64,000 nucleotides of DNA from Phlebopus portentosus (Eukaryota > Basidiomycota > Agaricomycetes > Boletales > Boletinellaceae): positions 186,001 through 250,000 of the forward strand of contig JAYXKI010000019.1 of the NCBI GenBank assembly GCA_037892935.1, in the 5' to 3' direction. Shown here piece by piece: positions 25,550 through 38,300 of the stretch. The position numbers and the translations under genes are program-made. The notes under the pieces were generated by a model. It saw nothing but the letters and a program-made list of their open reading frames with translations. It ran no database searches and was not told the origin of the DNA. How positions within the stretch are numbered: the first letter of the stretch is position 1; each line of letters begins with the position of its first letter.

Positions 25550-27139
25550 CTACAGGTTTTTGAGACGAGTTAGATACCCCTCCACGGTACTCGCGGCGAA
25601 GCGCACTGATTGCTTCTCCTTTGGATCAATTATGCGGGTGAGAATGCTCTTCGTAAACTTGTCCAAGCACCATCTCTTGACAAGTTCACAATGCGCCATC
25701 TTCTTCAGGCGTGTAAGAGGCCGTGACATACATCCTATATCACCGGAGAACCTTATGAATTGAAAAAAATCGTCAATCCGGTCTTCTGTGACATCCTCCG
25801 GAGAATTAACAACTGGAAAGATCGGCCAAGGAATATCCGCGAAGGCCAACGCCTGCTCTGGATCATCATTGATTTGCTTCCACCTGAGCTCGTAATTGGC
25901 GAAGTGATCAACAAAAGGATCGGTCGAGGTTGACCCAGACTCCTTATTGGAATGAGATCCTGCGGAATGAGCGTACGGATGAAAGCGCCTCTGGACCTTG
26001 GTGGCTTTGTCACTCGCCCTGTGCAACGCCTTCTTTGGCTCCAGGACATCAACTGCCTTCAGACAGCGTTTCGCGATGTCCCAGGTTGCCACGGCCGTGC
26101 CATGTACAAGATAGTCGTACAGGCGCTCCTCGAAATCATCTTCAAGCATGTTCACGTCGTCTTCATAGTCCGGTTCGTGACAATCAAATTCGTCAATTTC
26201 CATGATGGTTTCATCTGATTGAGCAAGAGTCCCACATGGTTGATCCTTGACTTCCTCTAGCTGGTCAAGGATCGTTGCATCGTTCAAGATTGCAATGTCA
26301 GTCCGTTGTATATCGTCCGAAACCATAGATAACGCTCTGCTAGGATCGCAGATGATTTCAGATCCCAATAAGCCGGTAGGACTCTCGGTAGATCGGGCCT
26401 CCAGAGAGTTATTTATGCTCTCTTTTGGCTCCTCCCTGGTTCCCAAGAATTCTACCTCGGAATCCAGTTCGATTAGATGACGCCGCTTCGAAGGAGAATG
26501 CGTCTTCTCCGGTTCGACTTTGGTATCCGTTTCGTCCCTCTCATTTTTGTCGTTGAAGTCCCAGGTATCCATGCCGCATAACCATCCAATGATCCTCGCC
26601 TTATCGACCTCGAAGATTCGCGCTTCCTCTTCAGAGTCAAAATTGGCGTCAGCAATTCTGTCCGATTCACTGGCATCGGACAGTTCAGTTGAGGTGCTGC
26701 TTGCGTCGGCAGAATAGTCAGAAGAGGCATGTGAAGTGCAACTCGTAGATTGCTCTATTACTGGAGCCGAAGAATGACTAAGAATAAATATGGCGGGTGG
26801 TATACGCGCACTTGGCTTTTTGCTCTTTGCGTTCCTGGACTCAGGTGAACGGCGTGGCGAAAGAGAATCCGGGAGAGATGTCCTGAAAATCTCTTGTAGA
26901 GCGAGTCTGATACGGCTTGAAGTAGGATGCGACGACAGTTGACTAGAGCGGGTGTCACGAATAGCGTGCCTGGTCCGAATCCCTTGAGGTTTCAGAGGGA
27001 CTTTAAGAAATTCTCGAGGAAAATATTTGACCGTCTGATTGTCTTTCTGTCCTTTATTTGATGTTTGATTACGATTCCTGCGAGGGGCAGTCACCTGGAC
27101 GCGGGAATGAGAGGTTCCGGTAGAGTGAGCGAGACACAT
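25550..27139 (-). CDS. unknown 529-residue acidic protein with a degenerate J-like C-terminus
   Basis: This is a single uninterrupted frame from 27139 to 25550. The N-terminal half is basic and Ser/Arg-rich and looks disordered. The middle is rich in Asp/Glu/Ser (SESDRIADANFDSEEEARIF, DEFDCHEPDYEDDVNMLEDD). The C-terminal ~120 residues look folded: YELRWKQINDDPEQALAFAD, IPWPIFP, EDVTEDRIDDFFQF, then ELVKRWCLDKFTKSILTRII. From memory this resembles a fungal domain with a RWHPDKF-like motif, related to the NFKBIL1-type degenerate J domain. Here HPD is replaced by CLD, so co-chaperone activity would not be expected. No signal peptide or membrane helix. The lack of introns contrasts with its neighbours. 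Confidence 0.7.
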   Translation of the reverse strand: MCLAHSTGTSHSRVQVTAPRRNRNQTSNKGQKDNQTVKYFPREFLKVPLKPQGIRTRHAIRDTRSSQLSSHPTSSRIRLALQEIFRTSLPDSLSPRRSPESRNAKSKKPSARIPPAIFILSHSSAPVIEQSTSCTSHASSDYSADASSTSTELSDASESDRIADANFDSEEEARIFEVDKARIIGWLCGMDTWDFNDKNERDETDTKVEPEKTHSPSKRRHLIELDSEVEFLGTREEPKESINNSLEARSTESPTGLLGSEIICDPSRALSMVSDDIQRTDIAILNDATILDQLEEVKDQPCGTLAQSDETIMEIDEFDCHEPDYEDDVNMLEDDFEERLYDYLVHGTAVATWDIAKRCLKAVDVLEPKKALHRASDKATKVQRRFHPYAHSAGSHSNKESGSTSTDPFVDHFANYELRWKQINDDPEQALAFADIPWPIFPVVNSPEDVTEDRIDDFFQFIRFSGDIGCMSRPLTRLKKMAHCELVKRWCLDKFTKSILTRIIDPKEKQSVRFAASTVEGYLTRLKNL

Positions 27140-27446
27140 AATATAATATAAAAGAAAGGCCTAGAGGAACTGAAGCACGTCAGGATTGAGCAACAATAAC
27201 GAGGGAATGAGGCGAAAGAAGTCGCATAGTACTCGCCTTGAAGTAGAAAAGAAAGACGAACAACTCGGGAGAACCTGGACGCAAAGGATAAGAACGGGAA
27301 CGGGTTAACGAACCCACGCGTGGCGGGATCGACTGAGTAGTTCGCGTGGCGTGGCCCGATAACCATCACGTGCTCGTGTTATTTTCCTTTTCTAAGACGA
27401 CGAAATTCGGAACGTCCCTAGAACACTTTACCTTCCGACCACAAAC
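27140..27446. promoter_or_regulatory. divergent promoter region
   Basis: This 307-bp spacer separates the starts at 27139 (-) and 27447 (+). It holds a CACGTG-like sequence near 27366 (ATCACGTGCTCGTG). No TATA box is clear. Confidence 0.4.
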
Positions 27447-29354
27447 ATGGGAACCTATGGCGCAGTCATCTATGTCCACAATGGTATCTCCCAATTTGCC
27501 TGAGTTTTTTTCTACTTCTCAAAAATGTGCTGTAGGAACATACTTTATCATGTTTCGGTCGTCTGGTGGCGATCTGAGCTCGCTTGGTAAAGAAGTCGTC
27601 GACGAGATTCCTCCAGACCAGGTTGCATTTGAGAGTAAGTTCTACATGTAATATCGAAAGTCGTGCCTTACTAACCATATATCTAATGTCCTTCGGAAGC
27701 TTGGCTCCAGAACAAGCGGGCCTTCTTTGACGCGGAGGAAAGGAGGATGGATCAGCTGCACCGAAAGTATGAAGCGGAAGGTCAGGACGAAGAAGAAAGA
27801 TTTTACGAGCCGTATGTCGACAAACCTAATTGTATACCGTATGAGTATCGGTGCTATGAGTACGAATACACGGTGAACCTCGACGTGCTAACCTTTTTAG
27901 TTGGTCAGGGTGCATTCTTTTCTCTTAGGGATATTCCTCGAGGCACGGACGGTGATCTCTGGCGTCACCTCTTGGTCCGCGACTTTTCCTTGGATTGGAT
28001 TTTCCGACCAGATGCCCCAAATAGATATCGAAAATTCCCTCGAGACAACTCACCGCCTCCGATCCAGATGGACCATGGTCTTCGTTTATACCAAAGACTT
28101 AGGCACAGGATCAAGATCATCGATGAATTCACCTGGATGTCAGAAAAGCAAGTGCGGGATCAAACAGCCAGCCACGTTCTCTCGTCAGCGATCACAAAAG
28201 CGCTCATGTCTTCTCACAATGGCAGTCTGCAAACCTTTCGACAGGGAACGCTTGAGACGGAACGTTTTCACGTCAAGGCCGAACTTATTCTGCGTGCCAC
28301 ATCTCCTGCGGGCTTTTCCTTAGGTGAATGTCGCAGGTACTATCGATACACCTCGAACTTACCAGACAAAATTCTGAGCTTTCTGGATGATATCCCGGTG
28401 AAATTCTATGAATATCGAGGATGCGTCATCTTCCTTACCCAGAGATGTTCATCGTCTGAACGTCTGCGGGCACATGTGGGACTCGCAGTAGAACACGCTC
28501 GTCTTACAGGCCGGGACAAGTGTACCGTCATCATTTTCTCGATAAACCATGTCGCAGTTGTCGTTATCTCGGATGCACTGTCTAGCCATCCCGAAGTGTC
28601 TCATAGCAAGCTTTACCCTTTGTTAGACTCCTTCTATTCGGAGCAGTTCGAGAAGGGCCTCGGACTGCTTGCTCACTATCTCCGCCCTCATTGCATCGAC
28701 GGCGGTGTTGTTGTGAGCGGTGCAGGCAACGTGCGTTCTTCCAAGCTACTTCCTTGGGATATTCTTCAGCAGATCATGCAATCGGTGGACAGTGAGACTT
28801 ACGACGAGTTCCGCCTCGTCTGTAAAGGCACCCGAAGTTACTGGTATTTCCACCCACGTATTGACGATTTCACGATCAATCGTGTGCAGAGCGCCCATTT
28901 CACGACCTTCAAGCATCTCCCAAGGATAACACTATACGCCACCGACAGGGACGGACGAGCGAGGACTCTATACTTCTTCAAGCAGACACCTTGCGCATAT
29001 GGCGACGGCGAAGGTGACTGCAGATGTGAGAAATGTTCAAAATACAAGATATGCTGTCCGTGCGAAAATCTATGCTTTCTCAAACGCTGCGACCGTGACC
29101 TGGAACTTCGTTTGCCACCCGCTCAAGACCCTAAACTAAGGAGAGAAGTTGGTATAGAAGACGGTTTCATCCTGTGGAGCAAGGCCCGACATCGAAGTTT
29201 CTTTGAAGACGGAAAAGTTTTCCGCACCGACCTGTGTCTTACTGACCAGAAGGATAGTTGCAGAAGTTGCTCGAGGGACAACTTTGCGTCACCCTGCACG
29301 CAACCATGTAAGGAAAGGGTTTGTAAAGAGGAAATTGAAAGAAGACGCGGTTGA
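27447..29354 (+). CDS. basidiomycete protein with N-terminal YxY-type domain and an internal F-box
   Basis: Three exons were read from splice sites: 27447-27483, 27536-27634 and 27700-29354. The N-terminus (MGTYGAVIYVHN-GTYFIMF, then GDLSSLGKEVVDEIPPDQ) matches a domain I know from many uncharacterised basidiomycete proteins, where a short YxxNGxYY strand pair is followed by a LG..L..EIP helix. The long middle part is unrecognised. Near 28745 there is an F-box-like helix set (LLPWDILQQIMQSVDSETYD, then EFRLVCKGTRSYW), which suggests Skp1/SCF binding. The C-terminal part has many cysteines (CRCEKCSKYKICCPC, DSCRSCSRDNFASPCTQPC) that could bind zinc. A role as a ubiquitin-ligase adaptor is inference from the F-box alone. 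Confidence 0.75.
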
Positions 29355-29769
29355 TCACTGGATGCATTGCTGATAGCAACGACCTCTCTTGTACGTACAC
29401 TTATAGTCATTCAGACCATTAGATTCCATATCGACCTATGTGAATTTATCCATCCGACTGTGAGGAACGGTACTGCAATATATTTGTATAATCATGACTC
29501 TACGATTGATATTCAGTTCACAAGAGGGAAAATACATAAACAATTAGTGCGCGCAAAGCCCAAATTTAGAACGACACGAACTCAGGAATGAATAAAAGGC
29601 AACAATAGACCAATGATACAGAGAAAGGTAATTATTTTAGCCAAGAACGGTATGCATACAGAGAAGTGGCATCACAGACAGAACTGAGATGGGGATAGAT
29701 GCCGGTATCATGAAAGACGCCAGACTTCACGCGGAGCCGGAAAAAGAATGTGAAGAGAAAGACTGTCGT
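29355..29769. other. convergent 3' intergenic region
   Basis: This AT-rich segment lies between the stops of two converging genes. No coding signal is seen. Confidence 0.5.
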
Positions 29770-32369
29770 CTAGCAGAGCTGCCACATCTTTACATAGTCA
29801 CTAAGAAGACAGAGATTAACGGGAAGCTTCAAGATAGAGGTAGAAGATAGCTCACACTGCCATTCCGCGTTGTTTGACGTCAATTGGCCAAGTGGAATAC
29901 CATTGGCCTTGGGATTTGGCAAAGTCATACATAGCGGCTGTTTGACAGGCGCAATTAGCGACGGCAATCCGCAAGTGGAAGTAATAGAAACTTACAGTCT
30001 GACTGATCGAGCCATGGTTTGTCGCCAACATTGTCCGGAAACCAACCGTTGGTGCCGCCAACAGCGACATTCATGATCAGATAGAATGCTAAGCAAGTGA
30101 TGAGCGCCAGATACAGGAACAAATAAGAAAGAACGTACCTTGGTCAAAGGGAGCGGAGAAGCTATCTTCTCCCCATGGGTTCGGGACAGGAATTTCCGAG
30201 GTACCATTAAAGACTGTAGGTGGGAATTGACCACGGTTAAAGAACGGACGATCAAAAGTAAGATCGAGCATGAGATGAAGTCTCGAATCAACGTAGGAGC
30301 GACTACGCAGAAAAAATGGTCAGGTCTTGAAGAAGTGATAACTACGAAGGAACATACATGAATTTGTCTGACCACTCAAGCGTGTATGTATGGAAGTCTT
30401 CGTTGAAAGTAGACCGACGAGCCTCCCAAAAGCCGAACGTCCTAAACCCCTCGTTGAGCCAGGAGAGTGGTCCCCAGTTGAGACTGGCGCGGACGAAGTC
30501 TACACCCTGCGCCAAATAGCTCCTGTCGTTCCCGCGAGATTCCATGATGTCGATCTCACCAGAAAGTGGCCAAGGTCCATACGTGTTGTCAACGGGAAGC
30601 ATCCAAATTGCAGGCCAGAGCCAGTCACCAGTGGATATCTTTGCACGGACTTCGATCTTACCGTATTGGATCGACGTGCTATTGACCGTGGTGAGGCGAG
30701 CAGACTGTACAGGGTTAATAACAGTCTTGGTGGTCTGGTTGGAGACGGCTCCACAGGCCGATGAATTGGCCACCGTGCATCCCGTAATGTTGAAGGTGAA
30801 GCCGTCGAAGATTGCATTGGATCCGATAACATCAGACGTGAGGGTCGGGACGATGTAGAGAATACCATCCTCAACGAACGAATTATTTGGAGAGTTAGTC
30901 ATCATCTCGAACTCGCCGTTCCTAAAGGGTAATATAAGGTTAGCTTGATCTGGAGATGCATACGGACGCAGATCCGAATAAGAGATCTGCTGCGACGAAA
31001 ACACTGACGAAACAGAGACACGACGATCATCAAGTTTGTAGTCTAAAATGTAGATCGGGCAATGGATTAACGTGAGATCACGGACGTGGCCATAGGGGCC
31101 TGGACTTCTGAGAAAGGTGCACGGACACGGACGAAAGAAGATCAGAAACCACGAGTTCATTGTCAGAAGGCCAATGAATGACCCGCTGACGTCAGACACG
31201 TGTTCATGTATATCGGTTTCATAAAGAAAGTAAAACGCCACCGGGAAACAAGTATAAAAATTGGGGCAGTGCAAGTGGCACACCACGGATAAACGAACCG
31301 AAACCCATGAGAAGCAACAATATGAGAAACCTTACTCACCCGAAGCCATCCATTGCGACATCCCAAGACCACTTGCTCGTGTCGATGCTATTACCATCGA
31401 AATCGTCCTCGAGTACCATGCAAAGATTACCCTTGAGAAGCTGGACAGTCTTGCTCCATACCATGTACGCAAGAAACTTGCAACAATGCCAAACGTTGAA
31501 AACAAAACCGTAAGCCAGTATGCCATGCGAGCACGGCGGTCTGGCTTCATCAACCAAGGCTTTTCAATAACCGCATCAGGTTCGAGCATTTTGCACTCCT
31601 GACGTTTTGGCGGACAGCTCTTGTACCGCTCCTCGTTTCTTTGAAATGCAATACCAAGGGCCGCTTTCTCTGATAAAGAATGTGCGGACCCCGGTGGTGT
31701 GAGGTGTATAGACGAGCCATGTGTTCCGGCCGTTCCAGGACGCTGGGAGAGACGGCGCTGGTGTGATCCGATGGAAATAGCTGACGGTGGGCGGGCCAAC
31801 TTCGGTGGTGCGGCGAAAGATTCGCGCTTGATATGAGTCGGAGTGTTGGTTGTTGTTGCCGCAAACTCAACGCTGCCAGACACTCGAGGACCGCGACCAT
31901 GCGAAGAAGGCAGGGGTGGAACGGGAGGTGGAGAAGAAGAGCTGGTTTCAGAGGAGGGACCGGCTTTACGATTTCCTTGAGTTGCTGAGACACCTTGGCC
32001 GTTCGCGAGGCCCGCAAAGCCATAAACAGGACTATGAATGGAGAGCCGCGAGGCAGTCGCCCCAGCGAGCTGAACAAAACCCAGATTATGAGTTGAACCA
32101 GGAGCTGAAGGGACTGGACTGTGAGCTGGGGTCATGAAGGGATCACGCGGGGTCGGTGGACATGTATCGATAATGTCGTCAGTAGCCTCGCCTTCAGTAT
32201 TTTCAAGAATAGCAGACTGGGCACTAGACATATGGGTGTGTGTATGTGTCGTTATGGACCGAACACTAGCTGAGTGACGGACTGAGCCCTGCGGGAGAGT
32301 GAAGTACTCATCGAAGCTTTCGGAGTTAGGCGGAGCATCTAGTGGAAGGTGTGTAGTCGAGTTGGACAT
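29770..32369 (-). CDS. GH16 membrane protein of KRE6/SKN1 type (beta-glucan assembly)
   Basis: This is probably a type II membrane glycoside hydrolase/transglycosidase needed for beta-1,6-glucan in the wall. The start is MSNSTTHLPLD at 32369. A long Ser/Pro-rich cytosolic tail follows (32369 to about 31550), then one membrane anchor (YWLTVLFSTFGIVASFL near 31500). The GH16 domain follows: LEDDFDGNSIDTSKWSWDV, FEMMTNSPNNSFVEDGILYI, KIEVRAKISTGDWLWPAIWM, the catalytic motif GEIDIMES near 30550, and the FYYFHLRIAV / WYSTWPIDVKQRGMAV-DYVKMWQLC region. The last intron, after AV, is needed to reach the family-typical end at 29770. Several short introns interrupt the domain and a few exon limits are uncertain. 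The catalytic Glu-x-Asp-x-x-Glu residues are intact. Confidence 0.88.
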
Positions 32370-35300
32370 GGTGGACAGCGTGGAGAAGGGAAAGGACGAG
32401 TAGAGAGCGGTATAGTTTAAGGAAGGAAGGAGAATAAAACCGGAGGCACTGGGCAAGGCGAAAACAGAGAGGGGCTCGTCTGTACACAACGGAAACGCGG
32501 TGCAGTCCGCGAACATAATATAGCCATCCCTTTGTCTCCTATCGGAGTGGGAGAGCAAACTCGTCAGGGTGGTGCTCAAACGCAAAACTCGGGAGGGGCA
32601 TTCGCGTCTTTCCATTCATTCCGCCGTTGATTGAGCGCGCCGTAACTGATTTCCGATTTGGGCCATCGTCTGAAAATATTCATCCTTCTCCCGTCTCTAG
32701 GCTTTTCGTCTCGCCTCACATGAACCCTGCCGTCACCTGAACCTCCGTCGCAGGTGATCGCCGTAGTCATCGCATGTATGATGAGAAGATTTCCTTCCCG
32801 GTGAACTTTAATTTGTATTGGAGCAAGAGACTTCTTCGCACCGCTTCACCGTGCGGCCTTCCGAGGTGCGATAGACGCCGTATCGGCACAGGCGAAGATA
32901 CTGGACGTAAGTCCTGAGTTCTTGCAATGTCTTCATTTTTATCATCGGATGCAGGCTGAAGGAACGGACGATACGATAGGGCCGGAAATTGAATGTTCGT
33001 ATGCGGGGTCTGCTTCTCGGGACTTGCTCAGCGCCATGTGGTCGTAGTTGGCCATGCCTAGCAGTTGACAAGCACAGTACAGAACAAGATTGCGTCAATT
33101 CGGCCCAAATCTGAGTCTCCTTGGCTCAATCAGAATGCCATGTTCGGTGGCATCAATACCCAAACGCGGCTGGAAAAAGATCCTGATTAAAATGGAGGTA
33201 ACGCGACGTCACGTACCAATTAAGACAAAAGGGTCTTTTTGCTTTTTCTCCGCGAGAAGTTGACAGGCAGATCGGAGGTTTCGGCTCTTGATGGCAAAAT
33301 CATCATCGCGAGAGATTTTTTCAAGAGGAAAGACCAGGAAAACTACCTCTGAACTATGCACGTGAGCCGACTACGCTGTTTCAGCACAGTGGTGGAGAAT
33401 ACACTTCCCAAGGTCGCCCAGTAAATGTTTTGAGTCATTATACTCAAGCTTGTCGTCGTGGAAGTTTGTCCGAGTCGTTCGTGTGCATTGTGCTGTGACC
33501 GTGACTTGCTCCTTGTACGTGACGGACTCATAAAGGAATATATCAAATATGAAAATTCATAGGCCTAAAAAATGAGATTATCAACCTGGACCTGGTAATT
33601 CAAATGACATTACATTTACAAATCGAATACAGTCCAAGGTGCAATCGCGACTGGATGATCAGAAATCCGCCATCCGCTGATATGTAAAGCATGTGTTCGA
33701 AGCCCGCTTTAACGAAGCTATTCCAATACCATGCATCGCGTCGAATCCCATTCGAGAAAGTTCAAATATAACGAGACTGGTGTACTTGGAGAGATGCTTG
33801 ATATACCAAGAAGGACATATACAGGAACAAATGATAGCTGATATAAACAGTACAATGACACTCAAGCTGCGCTCTAAACCCATGCGTGCGCCGTTGATGC
33901 GACGATCTATCATCTAATTACCGAAAATTACCTGGATGCTTAGAATAGGTATCATTCGCTGGAGCCGGATGTGAAGCCGCAGGCTGTCCGGCTGGAAGAA
34001 AGATCATGATTATTAAACTCCAAAGCAAGTACCACAACTAGGTCCGACAGGTACCTCAGCTGTAAAGCTCAGCTCCACTGCAGGTAGTTCATATTGAGAA
34101 TAACGAGGCACTGGTGCCTCTGCAGTCCAGAAGAAGAAAGCATTATTCGGAGAATGCCGAGAAAGTGAGTGATCCGAAATCAGACACCGGAGAAGCGCTG
34201 ATCTGACTGATTCGCGTCGCTCCGGCATGCTCGGCTTCTCTCTCGTACGTACGGTCAAGAAAAGAGAGTAAAGGCCCTGTGCCTACGCTAAGTGGGCGGG
34301 TTGGTTTCACTCCGAGATGCTTAGCGCCGCTGACGCGTCGGGGAATGTAACGTGTCTCGAGGCGAAGATCCTATGCTGAGAGGTCAGTAACGTACGCTGG
34401 GAAGAAGCTATCCAGGGATATGACGCTCGGAACGCAGGGAGTACCTTGCGTTCTTCCCTGAAACCACGTTCGCAAGTAGTGTGCATGGCGCCATGCGTGA
34501 TCTTCCTTCTCTCCAGTCTCCGATGTCGCAGGTACAGAATATTAATGGTTCACCTTTCCATCTGTTGGTTCCGGAAGTCTTTGTTTTTCTAATTCCTATT
34601 GTAACGTCCAGTACCCGAATTTGTTTCCTCTCTCTGACCGATGTTCCCGCGAGGACAGATAAAAATGGTTCAAGGCGAAAAAAGAGTTTCACGGATCAGT
34701 GCATGGCTGAAGAACTTAGTATACGAGAACCATAAACGGTAGAATGCTAACGCCGCTGACGTTCAAGGCTTTCTGCCTATGCATGTCCGAGTCGCAGGCC
34801 TTCTTGCCCAATATTGATCAGTCGCTCCGACTCTGACTCCGACGCCAATCTCCCGCTGCTTGGCCAGTCGAGAGAAGCTGATACATCTTATGCCCAGGCA
34901 ACACTGGCTTTCATTCGCGTCTTGGGTCTAGTGGACAAGTCATTTTGCGCCCTGACTAGCTGTGATCGGGACTTTGCGCGATGGCTCCCGCGCCGGACAT
35001 TGCACAGGCACCCGGCTCCGAAGAGCCGCGCGGCTATTTATGGTTTAAAAAAAAAACTGTGAGTAAATTCTGGAGATGCTATACAGATAACAAAAGCAAA
35101 CTAATCAGAGCGTTGTGTTGTGTGAGATTGTTAAAACTAATGATAGCGGCCTGTGAAGGAATTACGCAAGTAGAAGTGAACACGCCCAGTTGAGAAGAAC
35201 GTCTGAAAAGTATGCGAAATGGTCCCAGATCGACATGCTGGTATGGTGCGATCGGCCAGTGAGTTGTTCATCTTCCTTCCTGCTCCTGCAACGCTCCGTT

Positions 35301-38300
35301 CTTCTGAGTCTACGTAGCCTGTATACATAGCCCTGTTTGAATCTTGTTCAGAAGGAAAGCAGAAATATCTTCAACGTGTGGCGCCAGTCGGCGAACAATT
35401 GACAACACACGACCTAGGGCCATTTGCTAGAGCTCTATGATAAGCGATATTGTTCTCCAAGGAAGACCCCGAGCACTTATTCTAAAATAAATGTGAGAAT
35501 GTCCGAGATGCTTTGGAATCGCTTCTCGTATACATTGTACGCACCTCGCGGCAGCAAGTGCAGAAAAATCGAGATGTTGCTGAGACATTTTCTGGTTCAT
35601 TGGAACGGAGAATGGTTGTTGCGAAGGATAATTCAGTTGGGAAGACGACGGGGGGATTGACGCCACAAAGACATGAGTCTCTGTAATTACTCGCGAATGA
35701 GGTTGTTTCATAATAGTCTGTTACACGCCGAGGTATCTCGCACCGAATGCAAACCGTCTTTCAAGGTACAAGTCATCGATAGGGGCTGTCAGAACCAAAG
35801 TATAGAAGAACCTTATCGACTCTGAAGATTTGACCCCATGGAAAGCAGGAACTGAGAAATACTCATTGGGATATTGGGGTGCAGCACTTCTGAGTAAACG
35901 ATTTCGCGGAGTATTTTAAACACAGGTCAAGTCCTATAATCGTCTTCAACGCTTATACTGTAGGAGCAGCTTACCGTCTTGTCAATAGTTCGTTCTTTAT
36001 GGAAGATTCTCGAGAAGGGGATGCGCTCCCTACACCATCATTCCAAGAAATACTCAATTGTGCACGTCGGAAACATATCGGCCATAATGCTTTTCGATAC
36101 GTCATTACCATCAGATGTCACTTAGACAGTGTCTTAATGTCGCAATGCGTATTCAACGGCATTTATGCCATGATAAGGATCAAGTCAGAAAATAGATGAG
36201 AAACAGATTGACAGTCGAACAAACTTCTGGTCTTGTTAAGTCCGATAGATAGTCTGTATTGTATTGCACCATGAAATCGGCGAATGCGAACAAGTCAGCG
36301 ATAGAATGATCCATTCCTGGTCATTAGCGCAGCTATGACGCCGACTGTTGTAGTCACGGCTCTGTAGTAAGTTGAACCGACCTACCTCTTCAATGAGGTA
36401 GAGACGATAGAGGCTTATCTAAAAACGTGGTAGATTATAAATTTCTTTGTCTTTAATGAGTCTCCGAGATTGAATTGGGTATCAGGATGCTTGTGGGAAG
36501 GTCTAAGTAAGTAAGAACCCTAAGTTACCAGAGGAGGAGGGATGCCTACTATCATGATCGTCTTTTACCAGGCAATAGTTTATGAAGACATTTGCATGCG
36601 TACATGTATGGAAGACAAGGTGTGAAATACCCACAAGATGTGCCTGCGCATACGGAAGCGGTATGGAAGATGCGCCTGCTGAACCGGCGCGTATACCTCA
36701 CAGGTTTCTTCCTGAGCCACCCATGCGAAAGCGACGATTTGACCGATGTGATACGGTCACTTGAGACAGCGAGCCGCGGTCTTCTGTGGATATGCTCTCT
36801 CAGGTGAGATGAATTTAGTCGGAGTCACAATTTGCGCAGCACGTGACTAGGTCATATTCCCTCTCTCATTGCGAGTTATCAGAAAAAATATATATGTAGA
36901 ATCTCGAATATGTATATTTTAACGACTTGAAGGAAGCAATAAAATACTTCTGTTGAGATTCTTTGGATAAGACTTCATAGATACGGAGCTAGTCTGAAAA
37001 ATTGCTCGCGTCCTCTTCCTCACATCATTTTGCGATGAAGTTTTGCATTTCGTTCCCGATTAATTAGGTTAGATTCTTAACGATCCTAGACGCCCGTACC
37101 GGTACAGGGATGGTGGCGCCGACAAATTATTGGCTTTGCCGATTTCTTGGATTGTTCGGCTGGCACTTTAGTTTATTTCTCTTGTCTACGAAATTTTGAA
37201 CTCAACTTGAATGAGTATCAGAAGTCGTGCCGAAATCGTTCTTCCGCCATGCCAGCTTACTAATGAACCCCTTTGCATAAGCATTTCTTTGAGAAGTGGC
37301 GAACTCTGATTAGCTCTAAGGTTCGTTCATTTCTACTTACCTCCAATTCTCCGTAGAACGCTTTCGTGCTTACCGTTCTCCTTCGCGGCTTCCTCTTCAC
37401 ACCGATTAGGATGAACAAGCTTTCCTTTTCGCGTCGATCCCGTTGCACTTCGTTTCTTTACGACTCGGTTCCTCGTTTCTTAGGCTTCCGCTCTGAACTC
37501 TTCTAAATTCTTCTTTCGAGGTGCCGCAAATTGAAAGCTGCAAGCCGCGACCAGCCGCAGGGCGCATATGTCCGGTACCTTGATGCCAACCTTGAAAGCC
37601 ATACATCCTTGATACTTCCATGTAATCGATTTGTAGGATAATATTCTCGTTACGAAAGCCTTCGTCCCTTGAGCATCCGCTTACGGGCCAGTCCGATGAC
37701 AAGTTAATTAGCAGCGAATAGCATCATGTCTCTAAGGCAATACATATACTACTCGATCTTCTGATATTTGCTTATCTTTGATGCTGGCTTGCGTGTATCG
37801 TAATTGCCGTACTCTTCAACGACATCGATGCCATCAATAGTCCTTTCTATTGGTTTGATAGCTAGAACACAACGGTAATGAATGGGTGAGATTTTCTCCT
37901 CATGATGGAACCTGATTGTGGCTTGACGCTCATCTTGACATTCATATAGGGCTTGCTTCGATCTAGACTTCGAGTTCGATAGACGCTTGCCGTGTTGCCG
38001 CTTTATTTAATGCCATAAATATTGATCGACTGGAATCGGAGTGACAGGAAGGCGGAGGCGTAAGGAACGGCACAGACCGACATTTGCGGGAAAGGCAAAC
38101 AATTCAACACGTTCAAAATCAGGGGTAAATCAGGTACGGTTTCGAGAGAGAGATTTTCTGAGTTTTCATACCAATGACACCGGCGGAAACCGATATCTTG
38201 TGGCGCAGAAAAGGGTGGCGCGGTCCGAATCGTCTGGACGGTGATTAAATCCGGAGGATTTACGGCTGACGGAGAATGAGACGCGAGATGGCGGGGAGAT

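Noticed and set aside
33659..33917. Open frames on both strands with a hydrophobic stretch
   Set aside because: The two frames are near mirror shadows, with no splice support or domain.
34013..34258. Small frame ending CFGV, considered as a lipopeptide mating pheromone precursor
   Set aside because: CFGV is a poor CaaX box, the N-terminal part is unlike known precursors, and no STE3-type receptor is in the window.
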